From Streptomyces sp. GQFP (GTDB lineage: Bacteria > Actinomycetota > Actinomycetes > Streptomycetales > Streptomycetaceae), in NCBI RefSeq assembly GCF_021545335.1, contig NZ_CP089312.1:7502001-7566000 (forward strand): a DNA stretch of 64,000 nt, in the 5' to 3' direction. A program made the position numbers and the translations under genes. Positions 42,033 through 51,171 of this stretch are shown one piece after another (position 1 is the stretch's first letter; every line of letters begins with the position of its first letter). The notes below the pieces were generated by a model, which saw only the letters and a program-made list of their open reading frames with translations, was not told the origin of the DNA and ran no database searches.

Positions 42033-42129
42033 GGGGGCCTGCGGGGCTTTGGAGGGGCTTCGGTGGGGCTTCGCGGGTTGGGGATCGTGCAGCTCCGGTC
42101 CGGGTGCGGCACTCGTGTGGGTGACGGAG

Positions 42130-42156
42130 TTATCCACAACCGGGGGGTAATCCACC
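42130..42156 (+). promoter_or_regulatory. DnaA-box-like pair upstream of comEA
   Basis: TTATCCACA (42130-42138) is an exact consensus DnaA box, and TAATCCACC (42148-42156) follows at 18-base spacing in the same orientation. No other origin features are present, so it may be a regulatory site. Confidence 0.4.
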
Positions 42157-42207
42157 GAAATTGAGCAAGATCATCGCGGGTGGGGTGAGTTGCTCCATCC
42201 TCGGCGC

Positions 42208-43362
42208 ATGGCACTTCGATCACGTTCACGCGCAACCACTCCGACCAGCGGCCCGGGCCGCGGGCCTATGTCCGACGGCCGCGTCCGGCACAGTCATCGT
42301 CGTCCCCGTGGCCGGGCCCGACAGCATCAGGCGTCGGCCGACGAGATCCGCCGACGGGCGGAGGTGCTCTTCGGGGAACGGGTGCTGGAACGGCGGGAGT
42401 TGGGGAACGGGCCGCCGGGGGGTGAGCGGGATGCCGGGACGGTGGACAGCGGGGGAGAGGAACTGTTCGTCGGGCCGGTGGCAGGGCGTGGGGGCTCCAG
42501 TGCGAGCGCGGGCGTGGACGTCGGCAGGGGTGCCGTTGGTGCGGGTGCGGGTGCGGGTGCGGGTGCGGGTGCCGGTGCCGGTGTTGATGTCGGCGGTGGC
42601 GGTGGCGGTGCCGTGGGTGGTCGGGCTGGCGGGGATTGGCAGGAGCGGGCCGGGCTTGCGGTGCGGGAGCGGATGCCTGTGTGGTTGCAGGCGCGGTGCG
42701 GTCTGGAGCGGCGGAGCGTGGTGGCGCTCACGGTGGTGCTGGTCGCCGCCGCGGTGCTTGCCGGACAGCATTTCTGGACGGGGCGTGCCCAGCCCGTTCA
42801 GGCGCCGGAGGTGGTGCGGGCGGCGGCTCCGTTCGGGGCGGCGCGGGCGAATGCGGCGGCCCGTCCCCGGGGTGTCGTGGGCGGAGTGGCCGGGGCCCAG
42901 ATCGTGGTGGACGTCAGCGGAAAGGTGCGCGAGCCGGGGGTTCATCGGCTGCCGGCCGGGTCCAGGGTCGCCGATGCCTTGCGGGCTGCCGGTGGGGTGC
43001 GTCCCGGTACGAAGACGGAGGGGCTCAACCGGGCGCGGTTCCTTGTGGACGGCGAACAGGTGGTGGTCGGCGGAGCCGTGCCCGTTCCGGGGGTGGTTGT
43101 GGGGGGTGCGGTCGGCTCGGGTGGGGTGGCAGCGGGCGGAACCGTGGGCGGGGTGGGGGCTGGACCGGCGGCGCCTGTTTCGTTGAACACGGCCACTGTG
43201 GATCAGCTCGACACCTTGCCGGGGGTCGGCCCTGTGCTGGCGCAGCACATCATCGACTACCGCACCCAGCACGGCGGATACCGGTCCGTGGACGAACTGC
43301 GTGAGGTGAACGGCATCGGCGAGCGGCGCTTCGCCGACCTGCGAAATCTCGTGCAGCCATGA
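42208..43362 (+). CDS. comEA: ComEA-like DNA-binding competence protein
   Basis: A 384-residue protein: a basic N-terminus, a low-complexity Gly/Ala run (about residues 105-135), one membrane helix (RSVVALTVVLVAAAVLAGQHFW), a SLBB-like segment (VVDVSGKVREPGVHRLPAGSRVADALRAAGG) and two helix-hairpin-helix motifs at the end (VSLNTATVDQLDTLPGVGPVLAQHIIDYR...VNGIGERRFADLRNLV). ComEA binds incoming double-stranded DNA on the outside. The start is the ATG at 42208; the TTG at 42190 is less likely. It overlaps comEC (ATGA), the expected partner. Competence is not established in streptomycetes. Confidence 0.9.
   Translation: MALRSRSRATTPTSGPGRGPMSDGRVRHSHRRPRGRARQHQASADEIRRRAEVLFGERVLERRELGNGPPGGERDAGTVDSGGEELFVGPVAGRGGSSASAGVDVGRGAVGAGAGAGAGAGAGAGVDVGGGGGGAVGGRAGGDWQERAGLAVRERMPVWLQARCGLERRSVVALTVVLVAAAVLAGQHFWTGRAQPVQAPEVVRAAAPFGAARANAAARPRGVVGGVAGAQIVVDVSGKVREPGVHRLPAGSRVADALRAAGGVRPGTKTEGLNRARFLVDGEQVVVGGAVPVPGVVVGGAVGSGGVAAGGTVGGVGAGPAAPVSLNTATVDQLDTLPGVGPVLAQHIIDYRTQHGGYRSVDELREVNGIGERRFADLRNLVQP
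42535..42585 (+). repeat. Hexanucleotide repeat within comEA
   Basis: About seven units of GGTGCG/GGTGCC in tandem encode the alternating Gly-Ala run. Such in-frame hexamers can vary in number by slippage. Confidence 0.8.
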
Positions 43363-46019
43363 GCCGGGTTCCTGATGTCCATGACGGTCCGTCTGGGCGG
43401 TCGGTGGGCGACGAGGTGGACGGCGAGCCCCGCACGTCCGACGGTCGGGAGTCCCGCGCCCGCCGGCCTGTGCACGTTGCCTCGGGGAAACGGCTGGGGG
43501 CCGCCAATCCCCGGCAGGAAGGGCCGACGGATCTGCGGTTGGTGCCGCCCGCGCTGGCGGTCTGGGGGACGGCCGCACTGACGTTGGGCGTCTCGCCGGG
43601 CTGGGTGACCGGTGTCGCGGTCGTCTGTTCGGTCGTGGCCGGAGTGCTTCTGCTGGCTCGTCGGACCTCGGGGAGATTCGGACTCTCGGTGGAGGGGCAG
43701 CCGCGGTGGGGCAGCTGGTCCCGGGTTTCCGTGGCAGCCGTACTGCTCTGTGTCGCCGCGGCCGCTGTCTCCGCCGGGTTGCACGGGGCCGACCTTCGAC
43801 GGGGGCCGGTGCCGGGGCTGGCGCGGCAATATGCCGGCGTGACCGCCGAGTTGGAGGTCACCTCCGATCCACGTCTCACCCGGCCCCGGATCCAGGGCGC
43901 TCATGCCGCGCCGAGTGCTGTACTGCTCGACGCCGATGTCCGGCGCGTGGAGGAAGCGGGCGGGGGCGCGGTGGCAACGCGGACGCCTGTGCTTGTGATC
44001 GTCGACGTGGGTGCGAAGTCGAGGAGGGCGGGGCCGTTCCGGCGGGTGGAGGCGGCGGTGGAGGCGGAGGCGGGCGGTTCGGAGCGGTCGCCCTGGCTGG
44101 GGCTGCTGCCGTCCACGCGGCTGCGGGTGACCGGACGGCTCGTGCCCGCGTTGACGGGCGGTGAACGGGTCGCGGCCGTGCTGCGGGTACGGGACCGGGC
44201 GGCGCCGGAGGTGGTGGGGGAACCGTCGGCGGCGCAGCGGTTCGCGGGGCGGTTGCGTGCGGGGTTGCGGGACGCCACCGATGGACTGCCGGCGGATGCG
44301 CGGGCGTTGCTGCCCGGGCTGGTCGTCGGGGACACCTCACGTGTCACACCCGAGCTGGACGAGGCGTTCAAGGAGACCGACCTCACGCATTTGATGGCGG
44401 TCAGCGGAGCCAACTTCACGATCCTCCTCGCCCTGCTCATCGGCCCGCCCGCCCTTGCCCGGCAGGTCGAGCGGCGGGGCCTCGCACCCCGCCTGGGAAT
44501 GTCGCTCCGGGCGACCGCACTGCTCGGCGGCGCGCTCACCCTGGGATTCGTCGTCGTGTGCAGGCCCGACCCGAGTGTGCTGCGGGCGGCGGCCTGCGGT
44601 TCCGTCGCGCTGCTCGCCCTAGCGACCGGGCGCCGTCGGTCACTGATCCCGGCGCTGGCGACAGCGGTACTGCTGCTGGTGCTGTACGACCCCTGGCTGG
44701 CCCGGAGTTACGGCTTCCTGCTCTCCGTCCTCGCCACCGGCGCCCTGCTCACCCTTGCGCCCCGCTGGAGCCCGGCGTTGCGCAGGCGCGGGGTGCCGCC
44801 ACGGCTGGCGGAGGCGCTGGCCGCCGCCGGTGCGGCGCAGGCCGTGTGCGCGCCGGTCGTGGCTGTGCTGTCGGCGCGGGTGAGCCTGGTGGCGGTGCCG
44901 TGCAATCTGCTCGCGGAGTTCGCCGTCGCCCCGGCCACGGTGCTGGGCTTCGCGGCGCTGGCCACGGCGCCGGTGGCGATGCCGGTGGCCAAGGCGTTTG
45001 CCTGGGGCGCGAGTTGGCCCGCCGGGTGGATCGCCGACATCGCCCGCACGGGGGCGGCACTGCCCGGCGCGGGAGTGGACTGGCCGGGCAGCTGGACGGG
45101 CGCGCTGCTGCTCGGGCTGTGCATGGTGCTCGTCGTGTTCGTCGGCGCGCGGCTGCTGAAGCATCCCTGGTGGTGCGCGGCCTGCGGGGTGCTGCTGCTC
45201 CTGGTGGTGGCGCGGCCGGCGCCGTTGACCAGGGCGATCACGGGGTGGCCACCGCCCGGGTGGCGGTTCGCGATGTGCGACGTGGGGCAGGGCGACGCGA
45301 CCGTGCTCGCGGCGGGGGAAGGCACCGGTGTGGTGGTGGACGCCGGACCCGACCCGGCGCTGGTCGACCACTGTCTGCGCGAACTCGGCATCACCAAGGT
45401 CCCTTTGGTGATCCTCACGCACTTCCACGCGGACCATGTCGCCGGGCTGCCCGGCGTGCTGCGCGGGCGTTCGGTGGGCGCGATCCAGACGACAGGGCTC
45501 GAAGAGCCCGAGGACCAGGCCGAGTTCGTGCACAGGGAGGCGGCCGAGCGGCGCATCCCGGTGACGCGTGCCGTCGCCGGTGAGCGGCGGCGGACGGGCA
45601 CCCTCGACTGGGAGGTGCTGTGGCCGGCACCGGCGCCGGTACTCGAGCCGGAGGGCGCCAACGACGCCAGTGTCACGCTGCTCGTACGGTCGGCGGGGCT
45701 GCGCCTGCTGCTCCTCGGGGACCTGGAGCCCCCGGCCCAGCGGGCGCTGCTGAGAACTCCGGCCGCGGCCGGGCTGCGGGGGGTGGACGTCCTGAAAGTC
45801 GCCCATCACGGGTCGGCTTATCAGGACCCGGACCTCATACGGGCGGCGGCCCCGAGGCTGGCGCTCATCTCCTGCGGCGCGGACAACACGTACGGGCATC
45901 CCGCGCCCAGCACGGTGGCGGCGCTCAGGGACGGGGGAGCCGTGGTGCTGCGTACGGACGAGGACGGGGCGCTGGCGGTCGTCGGGGCGGGCCGGGAGCT
46001 GGGGGTGGCGAGAGACTGA
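43359..46019 (+). CDS. comEC: ComEC/Rec2 DNA internalization channel protein
   Basis: An 886-residue protein with N-terminal membrane helices, a soluble OB-like segment, the competence domain (GDTSRVTPELDEAFKETDLTHLMAVSGANF near 327-355) with many helices, and a C-terminal metallo-beta-lactamase domain (CDVGQGDATVLAAGEGTGVVVDAGPD near 640 and ILTHFHADHVAG). The C-terminal KVAHHGSAYQDPDL completes the DUF4131/MBL arrangement of ComEC. It transports single-stranded DNA across the membrane. The gene is full length and overlaps comEA by four bases. Confidence 0.92.
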   Translation: MSRVPDVHDGPSGRSVGDEVDGEPRTSDGRESRARRPVHVASGKRLGAANPRQEGPTDLRLVPPALAVWGTAALTLGVSPGWVTGVAVVCSVVAGVLLLARRTSGRFGLSVEGQPRWGSWSRVSVAAVLLCVAAAAVSAGLHGADLRRGPVPGLARQYAGVTAELEVTSDPRLTRPRIQGAHAAPSAVLLDADVRRVEEAGGGAVATRTPVLVIVDVGAKSRRAGPFRRVEAAVEAEAGGSERSPWLGLLPSTRLRVTGRLVPALTGGERVAAVLRVRDRAAPEVVGEPSAAQRFAGRLRAGLRDATDGLPADARALLPGLVVGDTSRVTPELDEAFKETDLTHLMAVSGANFTILLALLIGPPALARQVERRGLAPRLGMSLRATALLGGALTLGFVVVCRPDPSVLRAAACGSVALLALATGRRRSLIPALATAVLLLVLYDPWLARSYGFLLSVLATGALLTLAPRWSPALRRRGVPPRLAEALAAAGAAQAVCAPVVAVLSARVSLVAVPCNLLAEFAVAPATVLGFAALATAPVAMPVAKAFAWGASWPAGWIADIARTGAALPGAGVDWPGSWTGALLLGLCMVLVVFVGARLLKHPWWCAACGVLLLLVVARPAPLTRAITGWPPPGWRFAMCDVGQGDATVLAAGEGTGVVVDAGPDPALVDHCLRELGITKVPLVILTHFHADHVAGLPGVLRGRSVGAIQTTGLEEPEDQAEFVHREAAERRIPVTRAVAGERRRTGTLDWEVLWPAPAPVLEPEGANDASVTLLVRSAGLRLLLLGDLEPPAQRALLRTPAAAGLRGVDVLKVAHHGSAYQDPDLIRAAAPRLALISCGADNTYGHPAPSTVAALRDGGAVVLRTDEDGALAVVGAGRELGVARD

Positions 46020-46023
46020 GGCC

Positions 46024-46854
46024 ATGGACTCCGCACAGGCTGATGCCTACCTCCGTCGGCTCGGCGCCGAGCGCCCGGCACGGCCCACCCTCGATGTGCT
46101 CCGCGAGCTGCAGCTGCGGCACCTCATGGCGGTGTCCTTCGAGAACCTGTCGATCCATCTCGGCGAGGCGATCGTGCTGGAGGAGGACCGGCTGCTGGAG
46201 AAGGTGGTGGGCGCCCGTCGGGGCGGGTTCTGCTACGAACTCAACGGTGTCTTCGGGGCGTTGCTCACGGCACTGGGCTTCGACGTCACGCTGCTCGCGG
46301 CGCGGGTGTACGGGGACGAGGAGCGGTTGGGGATTCCGTACGACCATCTTGTGCTGCGGGTGCGGACTGTGGATGGCGGTGACTGGCTGGTGGATGTGGG
46401 GTTCGGGGCACACAGTCAATATCCGCTGGCGATGGGGGAGCGGGGAGAGCAGGAGGATCCGGGGGGTGTGTTCCGGATTATCGGGGCGGGGGCGGGGGCG
46501 GGGGCGGAGGGGGAGGGGGACCCCGGGGATCTGGATGTGGTTCGGGACGGTAGACGGCAGTACCGGGTGGAATTGCGGCCCCGGGTGCTCGGGGATTTCG
46601 TGGCCGGGGCTTGGTGGCACAGCACCTCGCCGGAGTCGCACTTCACGCAGTCACTGGTCTGTTCGCGGGTCACGGAGGACGGAGGGAGGATCACGCTCAG
46701 TGGGCGCAGTCTGACGGTGACTTCGCCGGGTGGGGAGAAGAAGGAGGTGCGGGAGCTGGAGGCCGACAGTGAGGTGCTTGCCGTGTACCGGGAGCGGTTC
46801 GGGGTCGAGTTGTCTGTTGTGCCGAGCGTTCGAGGGGCTGGTGGGGGTGGCTGA
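46024..46854 (+). CDS. Arylamine N-acetyltransferase
   Basis: A 276-residue enzyme of the NAT family. The catalytic triad is visible: Cys70 in RRGGFCYELNGVF, His108 in IPYDHLVLRV and Asp124 in WLVDVGFGAHSQ. It acetylates arylamines with acetyl-CoA; actinobacterial relatives also close amide rings in secondary metabolism, but no such cluster is here. It starts four bases after comEC and may be co-transcribed. A GC-rich Gly/Ala/Glu stretch (GAGAGAGAEGEGDPG) lies near 160. Confidence 0.92.
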   Translation: MDSAQADAYLRRLGAERPARPTLDVLRELQLRHLMAVSFENLSIHLGEAIVLEEDRLLEKVVGARRGGFCYELNGVFGALLTALGFDVTLLAARVYGDEERLGIPYDHLVLRVRTVDGGDWLVDVGFGAHSQYPLAMGERGEQEDPGGVFRIIGAGAGAGAEGEGDPGDLDVVRDGRRQYRVELRPRVLGDFVAGAWWHSTSPESHFTQSLVCSRVTEDGGRITLSGRSLTVTSPGGEKKEVRELEADSEVLAVYRERFGVELSVVPSVRGAGGGG

Positions 46855-46884
46855 GGTGGGGGTGGGGTAGCGGAAAATGTCTCC

Positions 46885-47130
46885 GTGAGCGATGTGAGAC
46901 ATGTGCTGGTGCTGCCCGACCGTGATGCCGCCGAGGACGTGGTGGAGGCGCTGCGTGACCGGTTCGGCCTTGCTGAGGAGCCGCAGCTCGTACGGGATGC
47001 GCTGGCCGGTGAGGACGATGCCGAGGACGCTCAGTGGCTCGTCGTGCTGCGGGACGAGGCGGGGCGGCTGGATCCGGCGGAGCTGGACGAGTTCGTGGGG
47101 GAGTGGGAGGGGTGGCGTGAGGAGCCGTAG
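46885..47130 (+). CDS. Small acidic hypothetical protein (81 aa)
   Basis: An 81-residue acidic protein (MSDVRHVLVLPDRDAAEDVVEALRDRFGL...) that starts with GTG. The sequence looks like a small alpha/beta fold with one beta strand and two helices. There is no ribosome-binding site and no recognisable domain. It lies between the acetyltransferase and holA. It is a conserved-looking orphan; function unknown. Confidence 0.65.
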   Translation: MSDVRHVLVLPDRDAAEDVVEALRDRFGLAEEPQLVRDALAGEDDAEDAQWLVVLRDEAGRLDPAELDEFVGEWEGWREEP

Positions 47131-47189
47131 TCGGTAGTCGTGGCTGAGGGCGGGCCGCGTTGTCAGTGGCTCGTGGGATGCTTTCGGGG

Positions 47190-48179
47190 ATGGCCATGAA
47201 GACCGCACATGACGACCCTCTCGCCCCCGTCACGCTTGCCGTGGGCCAGGAGGACCTCCTGCTCGACCGTGCCGTGCAGGAGGTGGTGGCCGCCGCCCGG
47301 GCCGCCGACGCCGACACGGACGTACGAGACCTGACCTCGGACCAGTTGCAGCCGGGCACGCTGGCCGAGCTGACCAGTCCGTCGCTGTTCGCCGAGCGCA
47401 AGGTCGTGGTCGTACGCAACGCGCAGGATCTTTCGGCCGACACGGTCAAGGACGTGAAGGCGTACTTCGGGGCGCCCGCGGAGGAGATCACCCTCGTGCT
47501 GCTGCACGCCGGGGGAGTCAAGGGCAAAGCGCTGCTCGACGCGGCCCGTAAGGCGGGGGCGCGGGAGGTGGCGTGTCCCAAGATGACGAAGCCGGCGGAT
47601 CGGCTGGCGTTCGTGCGGTCGGAGTTCCGGGCGACCGGGAGATCGGCCACGCCCGAGGCGTGCCAGGCGCTCGTCGACTCGATCGGGAGTGATCTGCGGG
47701 AGCTGGCTTCCGCGGTGAGTCAGCTTGTCGCGGATGTCGAGGGGACGATCGACGGGGCGGTGGTCGGGCGGTACTACACGGGGCGGGCGGAGGCGTCGAG
47801 CTTCGAGGTGGCCGACCGGGCGGTGGAGGGGCGGGCGGCGGAGGCGCTGGAGGCGTTGCGGTGGTCGTTGTCCACCGGGGTGGCGCCGGTGATGATCACC
47901 AGTGCGTTGGCGCAGGGGGTGCGGGCGATTGGGAAGCTGTCGTCCGCTCGGGGTGGGCGGCCGGCGGATCTTGCTCGGGAGTTGGGGATGCCGCCTTGGA
48001 AGATTGATCGGGTGCGGCAGCAGATGCGGGGGTGGACTCCGGATGGGGTTGCTGTGGCTTTGCGGGCGGTGGCGGATGCGGATGCGGGGGTGAAGGGGGG
48101 CGGGGATGATCCCGAGTACGCGTTGGAGAAGGCGGTTGTGGTGATTGCTCGGGCTGCTCGGGCTCGGGGTAGCAGGTAG
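47190..48179 (+). CDS. holA: DNA polymerase III subunit delta
   Basis: A 329-residue clamp-loader subunit. PVTLAVGQEDLLLDRAVQEVVAAAR, LFAERKVVVVRNAQDLSA and LVLLHAGGVKGKALLDAARKAGA mark the delta N-terminal domain, and the C-terminal collar is DPEYALEKAVVVIARAARARG. It opens the sliding clamp. Several starts are possible (TTG 47160, ATG 47178, 47190, 47196); I use 47190, since the family usually begins a few residues before DDPLAPVTLA. It ends just before an R1 repeat and converges on rpsT. Confidence 0.93.
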   Translation: MAMKTAHDDPLAPVTLAVGQEDLLLDRAVQEVVAAARAADADTDVRDLTSDQLQPGTLAELTSPSLFAERKVVVVRNAQDLSADTVKDVKAYFGAPAEEITLVLLHAGGVKGKALLDAARKAGAREVACPKMTKPADRLAFVRSEFRATGRSATPEACQALVDSIGSDLRELASAVSQLVADVEGTIDGAVVGRYYTGRAEASSFEVADRAVEGRAAEALEALRWSLSTGVAPVMITSALAQGVRAIGKLSSARGGRPADLARELGMPPWKIDRVRQQMRGWTPDGVAVALRAVADADAGVKGGGDDPEYALEKAVVVIARAARARGSR

Positions 48180-48182
48180 GAG

Positions 48183-48291
48183 TTTTTCGCCCCCGCCGCC
48201 CCTACCCGTCCCATCCCGTTCCTGGGGGCTGCGCCCCCAGACCCCCCTTGTCGCGCTGAACGCGCTCGTCCTCAAACGCCGGACGGGCTGA
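48183..48291 (+). repeat. Intergenic repeat family R1, copy 2
   Basis: Same order of blocks as at 16348: the C-rich block, a CTGGGGGC/GCCCCCAG hairpin and the terminal CTCAAACGCCGGACGGGCTG. It probably terminates holA. Confidence 0.85.
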
Positions 48292-48347
48292 GTGGGTGGT
48301 GCGGGCCGGGGTGGAGGGTAAGGCGGGGGTGGGTGGGAACGTCGGTC

Positions 48348-48382
48348 TGAACGGCCTCGTCCTCAAACGCCGGACGGGCTGA
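48348..48382 (+). repeat. Partial R1 copy
   Basis: Only the 3' part of the R1 repeat is present (GAACGGCCTCGTCCTCAAAC and the following CGGACGGGCTGA), downstream of copy 2. Confidence 0.7.
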
Positions 48383-48425
48383 AATGCCCCGCTCGTCCTC
48401 ATGCCCCGCACGAGCTTTGGATGTG

Positions 48426-48457
48426 CCGAAGGCCCCGACATCTGTCGGGGCCTTCGG
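48426..48457. terminator. Bidirectional terminator between holA and rpsT
   Basis: CCGAAGGCCCCGACA pairs perfectly with TGTCGGGGCCTTCGG around TC (15 bp). It lies 154 bases beyond the rpsT stop on the rpsT side. Confidence 0.75.
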
Positions 48458-48611
48458 GTGGAGCGTTCTGCTGGTGTTGCTGGTGGCTTCCACGCCCGCG
48501 TGGCGAACGCAGTCGTGCGTGGGAGCCGGGGTGCCGGGTGGGAGCGGATGAGAGGGCCCGCTCTGGTCCCTCCGGCGGTTGTGCGGTTGTTCAGATCAAA
48601 GAACGGGAGGT

Positions 48612-48878
48612 TCAGCCCTTGAGGGTGGCAACCTTGGAAGCAAGCGCCGACTTCTTGTTGGCGGCCTGGTTCTTGTGGATGACGCCCTTCGAGACGGCCT
48701 TGTCGAGCGCACGCGCGGCAGCGCGCTGAGTCTCGGTGGCCTTCTCGACGTCACCCGCGGCAGCGGCCTCGCGGGCCTTGCGGATCGCGGTCTTCAGGGA
48801 GGACTTGACGGCCTTGTTGCGCAGCCGGGCCTTCTCGTTGGTCTTGATCCGCTTGATCTGGGACTTGATGTTCGCCAC
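48612..48878 (-). CDS. rpsT: 30S ribosomal protein S20
   Basis: An 88-residue protein beginning MANIKSQIKRIKTNEKARLRNKAVKSSLKT, the family signature. It is lysine-rich and helical and binds 16S rRNA early in assembly. The start is GTG, with AGAGG nine bases upstream. It is divergent from lepA with 231 bases between. Confidence 0.98.
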   Translation of the reverse strand: MANIKSQIKRIKTNEKARLRNKAVKSSLKTAIRKAREAAAAGDVEKATETQRAAARALDKAVSKGVIHKNQAANKKSALASKVATLKG

Positions 48879-49109
48879 GAATGAGCCTCTACAGATTCAG
48901 GCACGGGGCCGCTCGGGTCCCGTACCGATGATTTTCCAGAAGATGTGCCTCGCGCTGAGAGGGCATGAGACACAGCCACCCAGACTACCAGTGGGCCTCC
49001 GAGTGGCCCAAACCGGCCCCCGCTCCCCGCCCGTGGGACCATGGAGCCTACGTATCGATCCGACCCGAGACCGCAGACACTGCGGACGCCTCAAGAATCA
49101 GGACCCTGC

Positions 49110-50978
49110 GTGCCCGCGATCCCTAGCCACGTCCCCGCGCCGAGCCGTACCGCCCCGGCTCAGATCCGCAATTTCTGCATCATCGCGCACATCGACCACG
49201 GCAAGTCCACGCTCGCCGACCGGATGCTCCAGCTGACCGGTGTCGTCGACCAGCGGCAGATGCGTGCTCAGTACCTCGACCGGATGGACATCGAGCGCGA
49301 GCGTGGCATCACGATCAAGTCCCAGGCCGTACGTCTGCCCTGGGCGCCCTCGGACGACCCGGGCAACACGCACATCCTCAACATGATCGACACCCCGGGG
49401 CACGTCGACTTCACCTACGAGGTCTCCCGGTCCCTCGCGGCCTGTGAGGGGACCGTTCTTCTTGTCGACGCCGCTCAGGGCATCGAGGCCCAGACCCTCG
49501 CCAATCTGTATCTGGCGATGGAGAACGATCTGAAGATCATTCCGGTGCTCAACAAGATCGACCTGCCGGCCGCCCAGCCCGAGAAGTTCTCCGAGGAGCT
49601 TGCCAATCTGATTGGTTGCGATCCCGCGGATGTTCTCAAGGTCTCCGCCAAGACCGGGCTGGGTGTCGAGGCTCTGCTCGACAAGGTCGTCGCCGAGGTG
49701 CCCGCCCCGGTCGGTGTCCAGGACGCTCCCGCGCGCGCCATGATCTTCGACTCGGTGTACGACTCGTACCGCGGTGTCGTGACGTACGTACGTGTCATCG
49801 ACGGGCAGCTCAACAAGCGTGAGCGGATCCGGATGATGTCCACCAACGCGACCCACGAGCTGTTGGAGATCGGCGTCTCGTCCCCCGAGATGACGCCGGC
49901 CGACGGGCTGGGCGTCGGCGAGGTGGGCTACATCATCACCGGTGTGAAGGACGTACGGCAGTCCAAGGTCGGTGACACCATCACCACCCTCAACAAGGGG
50001 GCCACCGAGGCGCTCGGGGGGTACAAGGACCCCAAGCCCATGGTCTTCTCGGGCCTGTATCCGCTGGACGGGTCCGACTACCCCGAGCTGCGCGACGCCC
50101 TCGACAAGCTCCAGCTCAACGACGCCGCCCTCGTCTACGAGCCGGAGACGTCGGCGGCGCTGGGCTTCGGGTTCCGGGTCGGGTTCCTGGGGCTTCTTCA
50201 CCTTGATGTCATCCGTGAGCGTCTGGAGCGTGAGTTCGGGCTCGATCTCATCGCCACCGCGCCCAACGTGGTCTACCGGGTGGTCATGGAGGACCGTACC
50301 GAGCACACGGTCACCAACCCGAGCGAGTTCCCCGAGGGGAAGATCGACGACGTGTACGAGCCGGTCGTACGCGCCACGATCCTCGCGCCGTCCGAGTTCA
50401 TCGGGTCGATCATGGAGCTGTGCCAGACCCGGCGCGGTGTGCTGCTCGGCATGGACTATCTGTCGGAGGACCGGGTCGAGATCCGGTACACCCTGCCGCT
50501 CGCGGAGATCGTCTTCGACTTCTTCGATCAGTTGAAGTCCAAGACCCGTGGATACGCGTCTCTGGACTACGAGCCCACCGGTGAGCAGGCCTCCAGCCTC
50601 GTCAAGGTCGACATCCTGCTCCACGGTGACAAGGTCGACGCCTTCTCGGCGGTCACGCACAAGGACGCGGCGTACGCGTACGGGGTGCGGCTCGTCGCCA
50701 AGCTGCGCGAGCTGATCCCGCGGCAGGCCTTCGAGGTGCCCATCCAGGCGGCCATCGGGTCGCGGGTCATCGCCCGCGAGACCATCCGCGCCATCCGCAA
50801 GGACGTTCTCGCCAAGTGCTACGGCGGTGACATCTCGCGTAAGCGGAAGCTGCTGGAGAAGCAGAAGGAGGGCAAGAAGCGGATGAAGATGGTGGGCTCT
50901 GTGGAGGTTCCCCAGGAGGCTTTCATCGCCGTCTTGTCGAGCGACGACAACGCGGGGTCGGGCAAGGGCAAGAAGTAA
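49110..50978 (+). CDS. lepA: Elongation factor 4 (LepA)
   Basis: A 622-residue translational GTPase. GTP-binding motifs are IIAHIDHGKSTLADR near residues 27-40, MIDTPGHVDFTYEV and LNKIDLPAAQP; YLDRMDIERERGITIK is the switch I region. The family C-terminal domain begins DILLHGDKVDAFSAVTHKDAAY and the basic tail is KKRMKMVGSVEVPQEAF. It back-translocates or remodels stalled ribosomes. GTG at 49110 is preceded by AGGA; the ATG at 49041 adds residues unlike the family. Confidence 0.97.
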   Translation: MPAIPSHVPAPSRTAPAQIRNFCIIAHIDHGKSTLADRMLQLTGVVDQRQMRAQYLDRMDIERERGITIKSQAVRLPWAPSDDPGNTHILNMIDTPGHVDFTYEVSRSLAACEGTVLLVDAAQGIEAQTLANLYLAMENDLKIIPVLNKIDLPAAQPEKFSEELANLIGCDPADVLKVSAKTGLGVEALLDKVVAEVPAPVGVQDAPARAMIFDSVYDSYRGVVTYVRVIDGQLNKRERIRMMSTNATHELLEIGVSSPEMTPADGLGVGEVGYIITGVKDVRQSKVGDTITTLNKGATEALGGYKDPKPMVFSGLYPLDGSDYPELRDALDKLQLNDAALVYEPETSAALGFGFRVGFLGLLHLDVIRERLEREFGLDLIATAPNVVYRVVMEDRTEHTVTNPSEFPEGKIDDVYEPVVRATILAPSEFIGSIMELCQTRRGVLLGMDYLSEDRVEIRYTLPLAEIVFDFFDQLKSKTRGYASLDYEPTGEQASSLVKVDILLHGDKVDAFSAVTHKDAAYAYGVRLVAKLRELIPRQAFEVPIQAAIGSRVIARETIRAIRKDVLAKCYGGDISRKRKLLEKQKEGKKRMKMVGSVEVPQEAFIAVLSSDDNAGSGKGKK

Positions 50979-51020
50979 GCCAGGCGGTAGCCAACGCCGA
51001 CCCGTGGGAATCGGGAGAAT

Positions 51021-51054
51021 GGGGGCTCGTCGCGTACGAACGCGGCGGGCCCCC
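51021..51054 (+). terminator. Terminator of lepA
   Basis: A 15-bp stem (51021-51035 with 51040-51054; two G-U pairs) with a four-base loop ACGA lies 42 bases after the lepA stop. Confidence 0.7.
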
Positions 51055-51126
51055 TCCGTGTAGGTGCCATCGGTCCTGTAGGAAGCGAACAGGCGCTCGC
51101 TGGAGAAAGTGACAGGCCGTCGCCCC

Positions 51127-51155
51127 TTACGCGCTGGCCGGTCGCGCTTTACTCT
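51127..51155 (+). promoter_or_regulatory. Probable promoter of the acyl-CoA ligase gene
   Basis: TTACGC (51127-51132), 17 bases, TACTCT (51150-51155). It predicts a start near 51162, about 78 bases before the GTG. Confidence 0.5.
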
Positions 51156-51171
51156 GATCTCTGCTCGGTAG

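Larger units (their letters stand above)
48180..48611. other. Gap between convergent holA and rpsT
   Basis: No gene is supported in these 432 bases. They hold an R1 copy (48183-48291), a partial R1 copy (48348-48382) and a 15-bp hairpin terminator (48426-48457). Confidence 0.7.

Noticed and set aside
42130..42156. A replication origin
   Set aside because: Two boxes only, with no dnaA/dnaN neighbours and no box cluster.
48202..48622. Short frames between holA and rpsT
   Set aside because: They run through R1 repeats and the terminator hairpin, so they are not genes.
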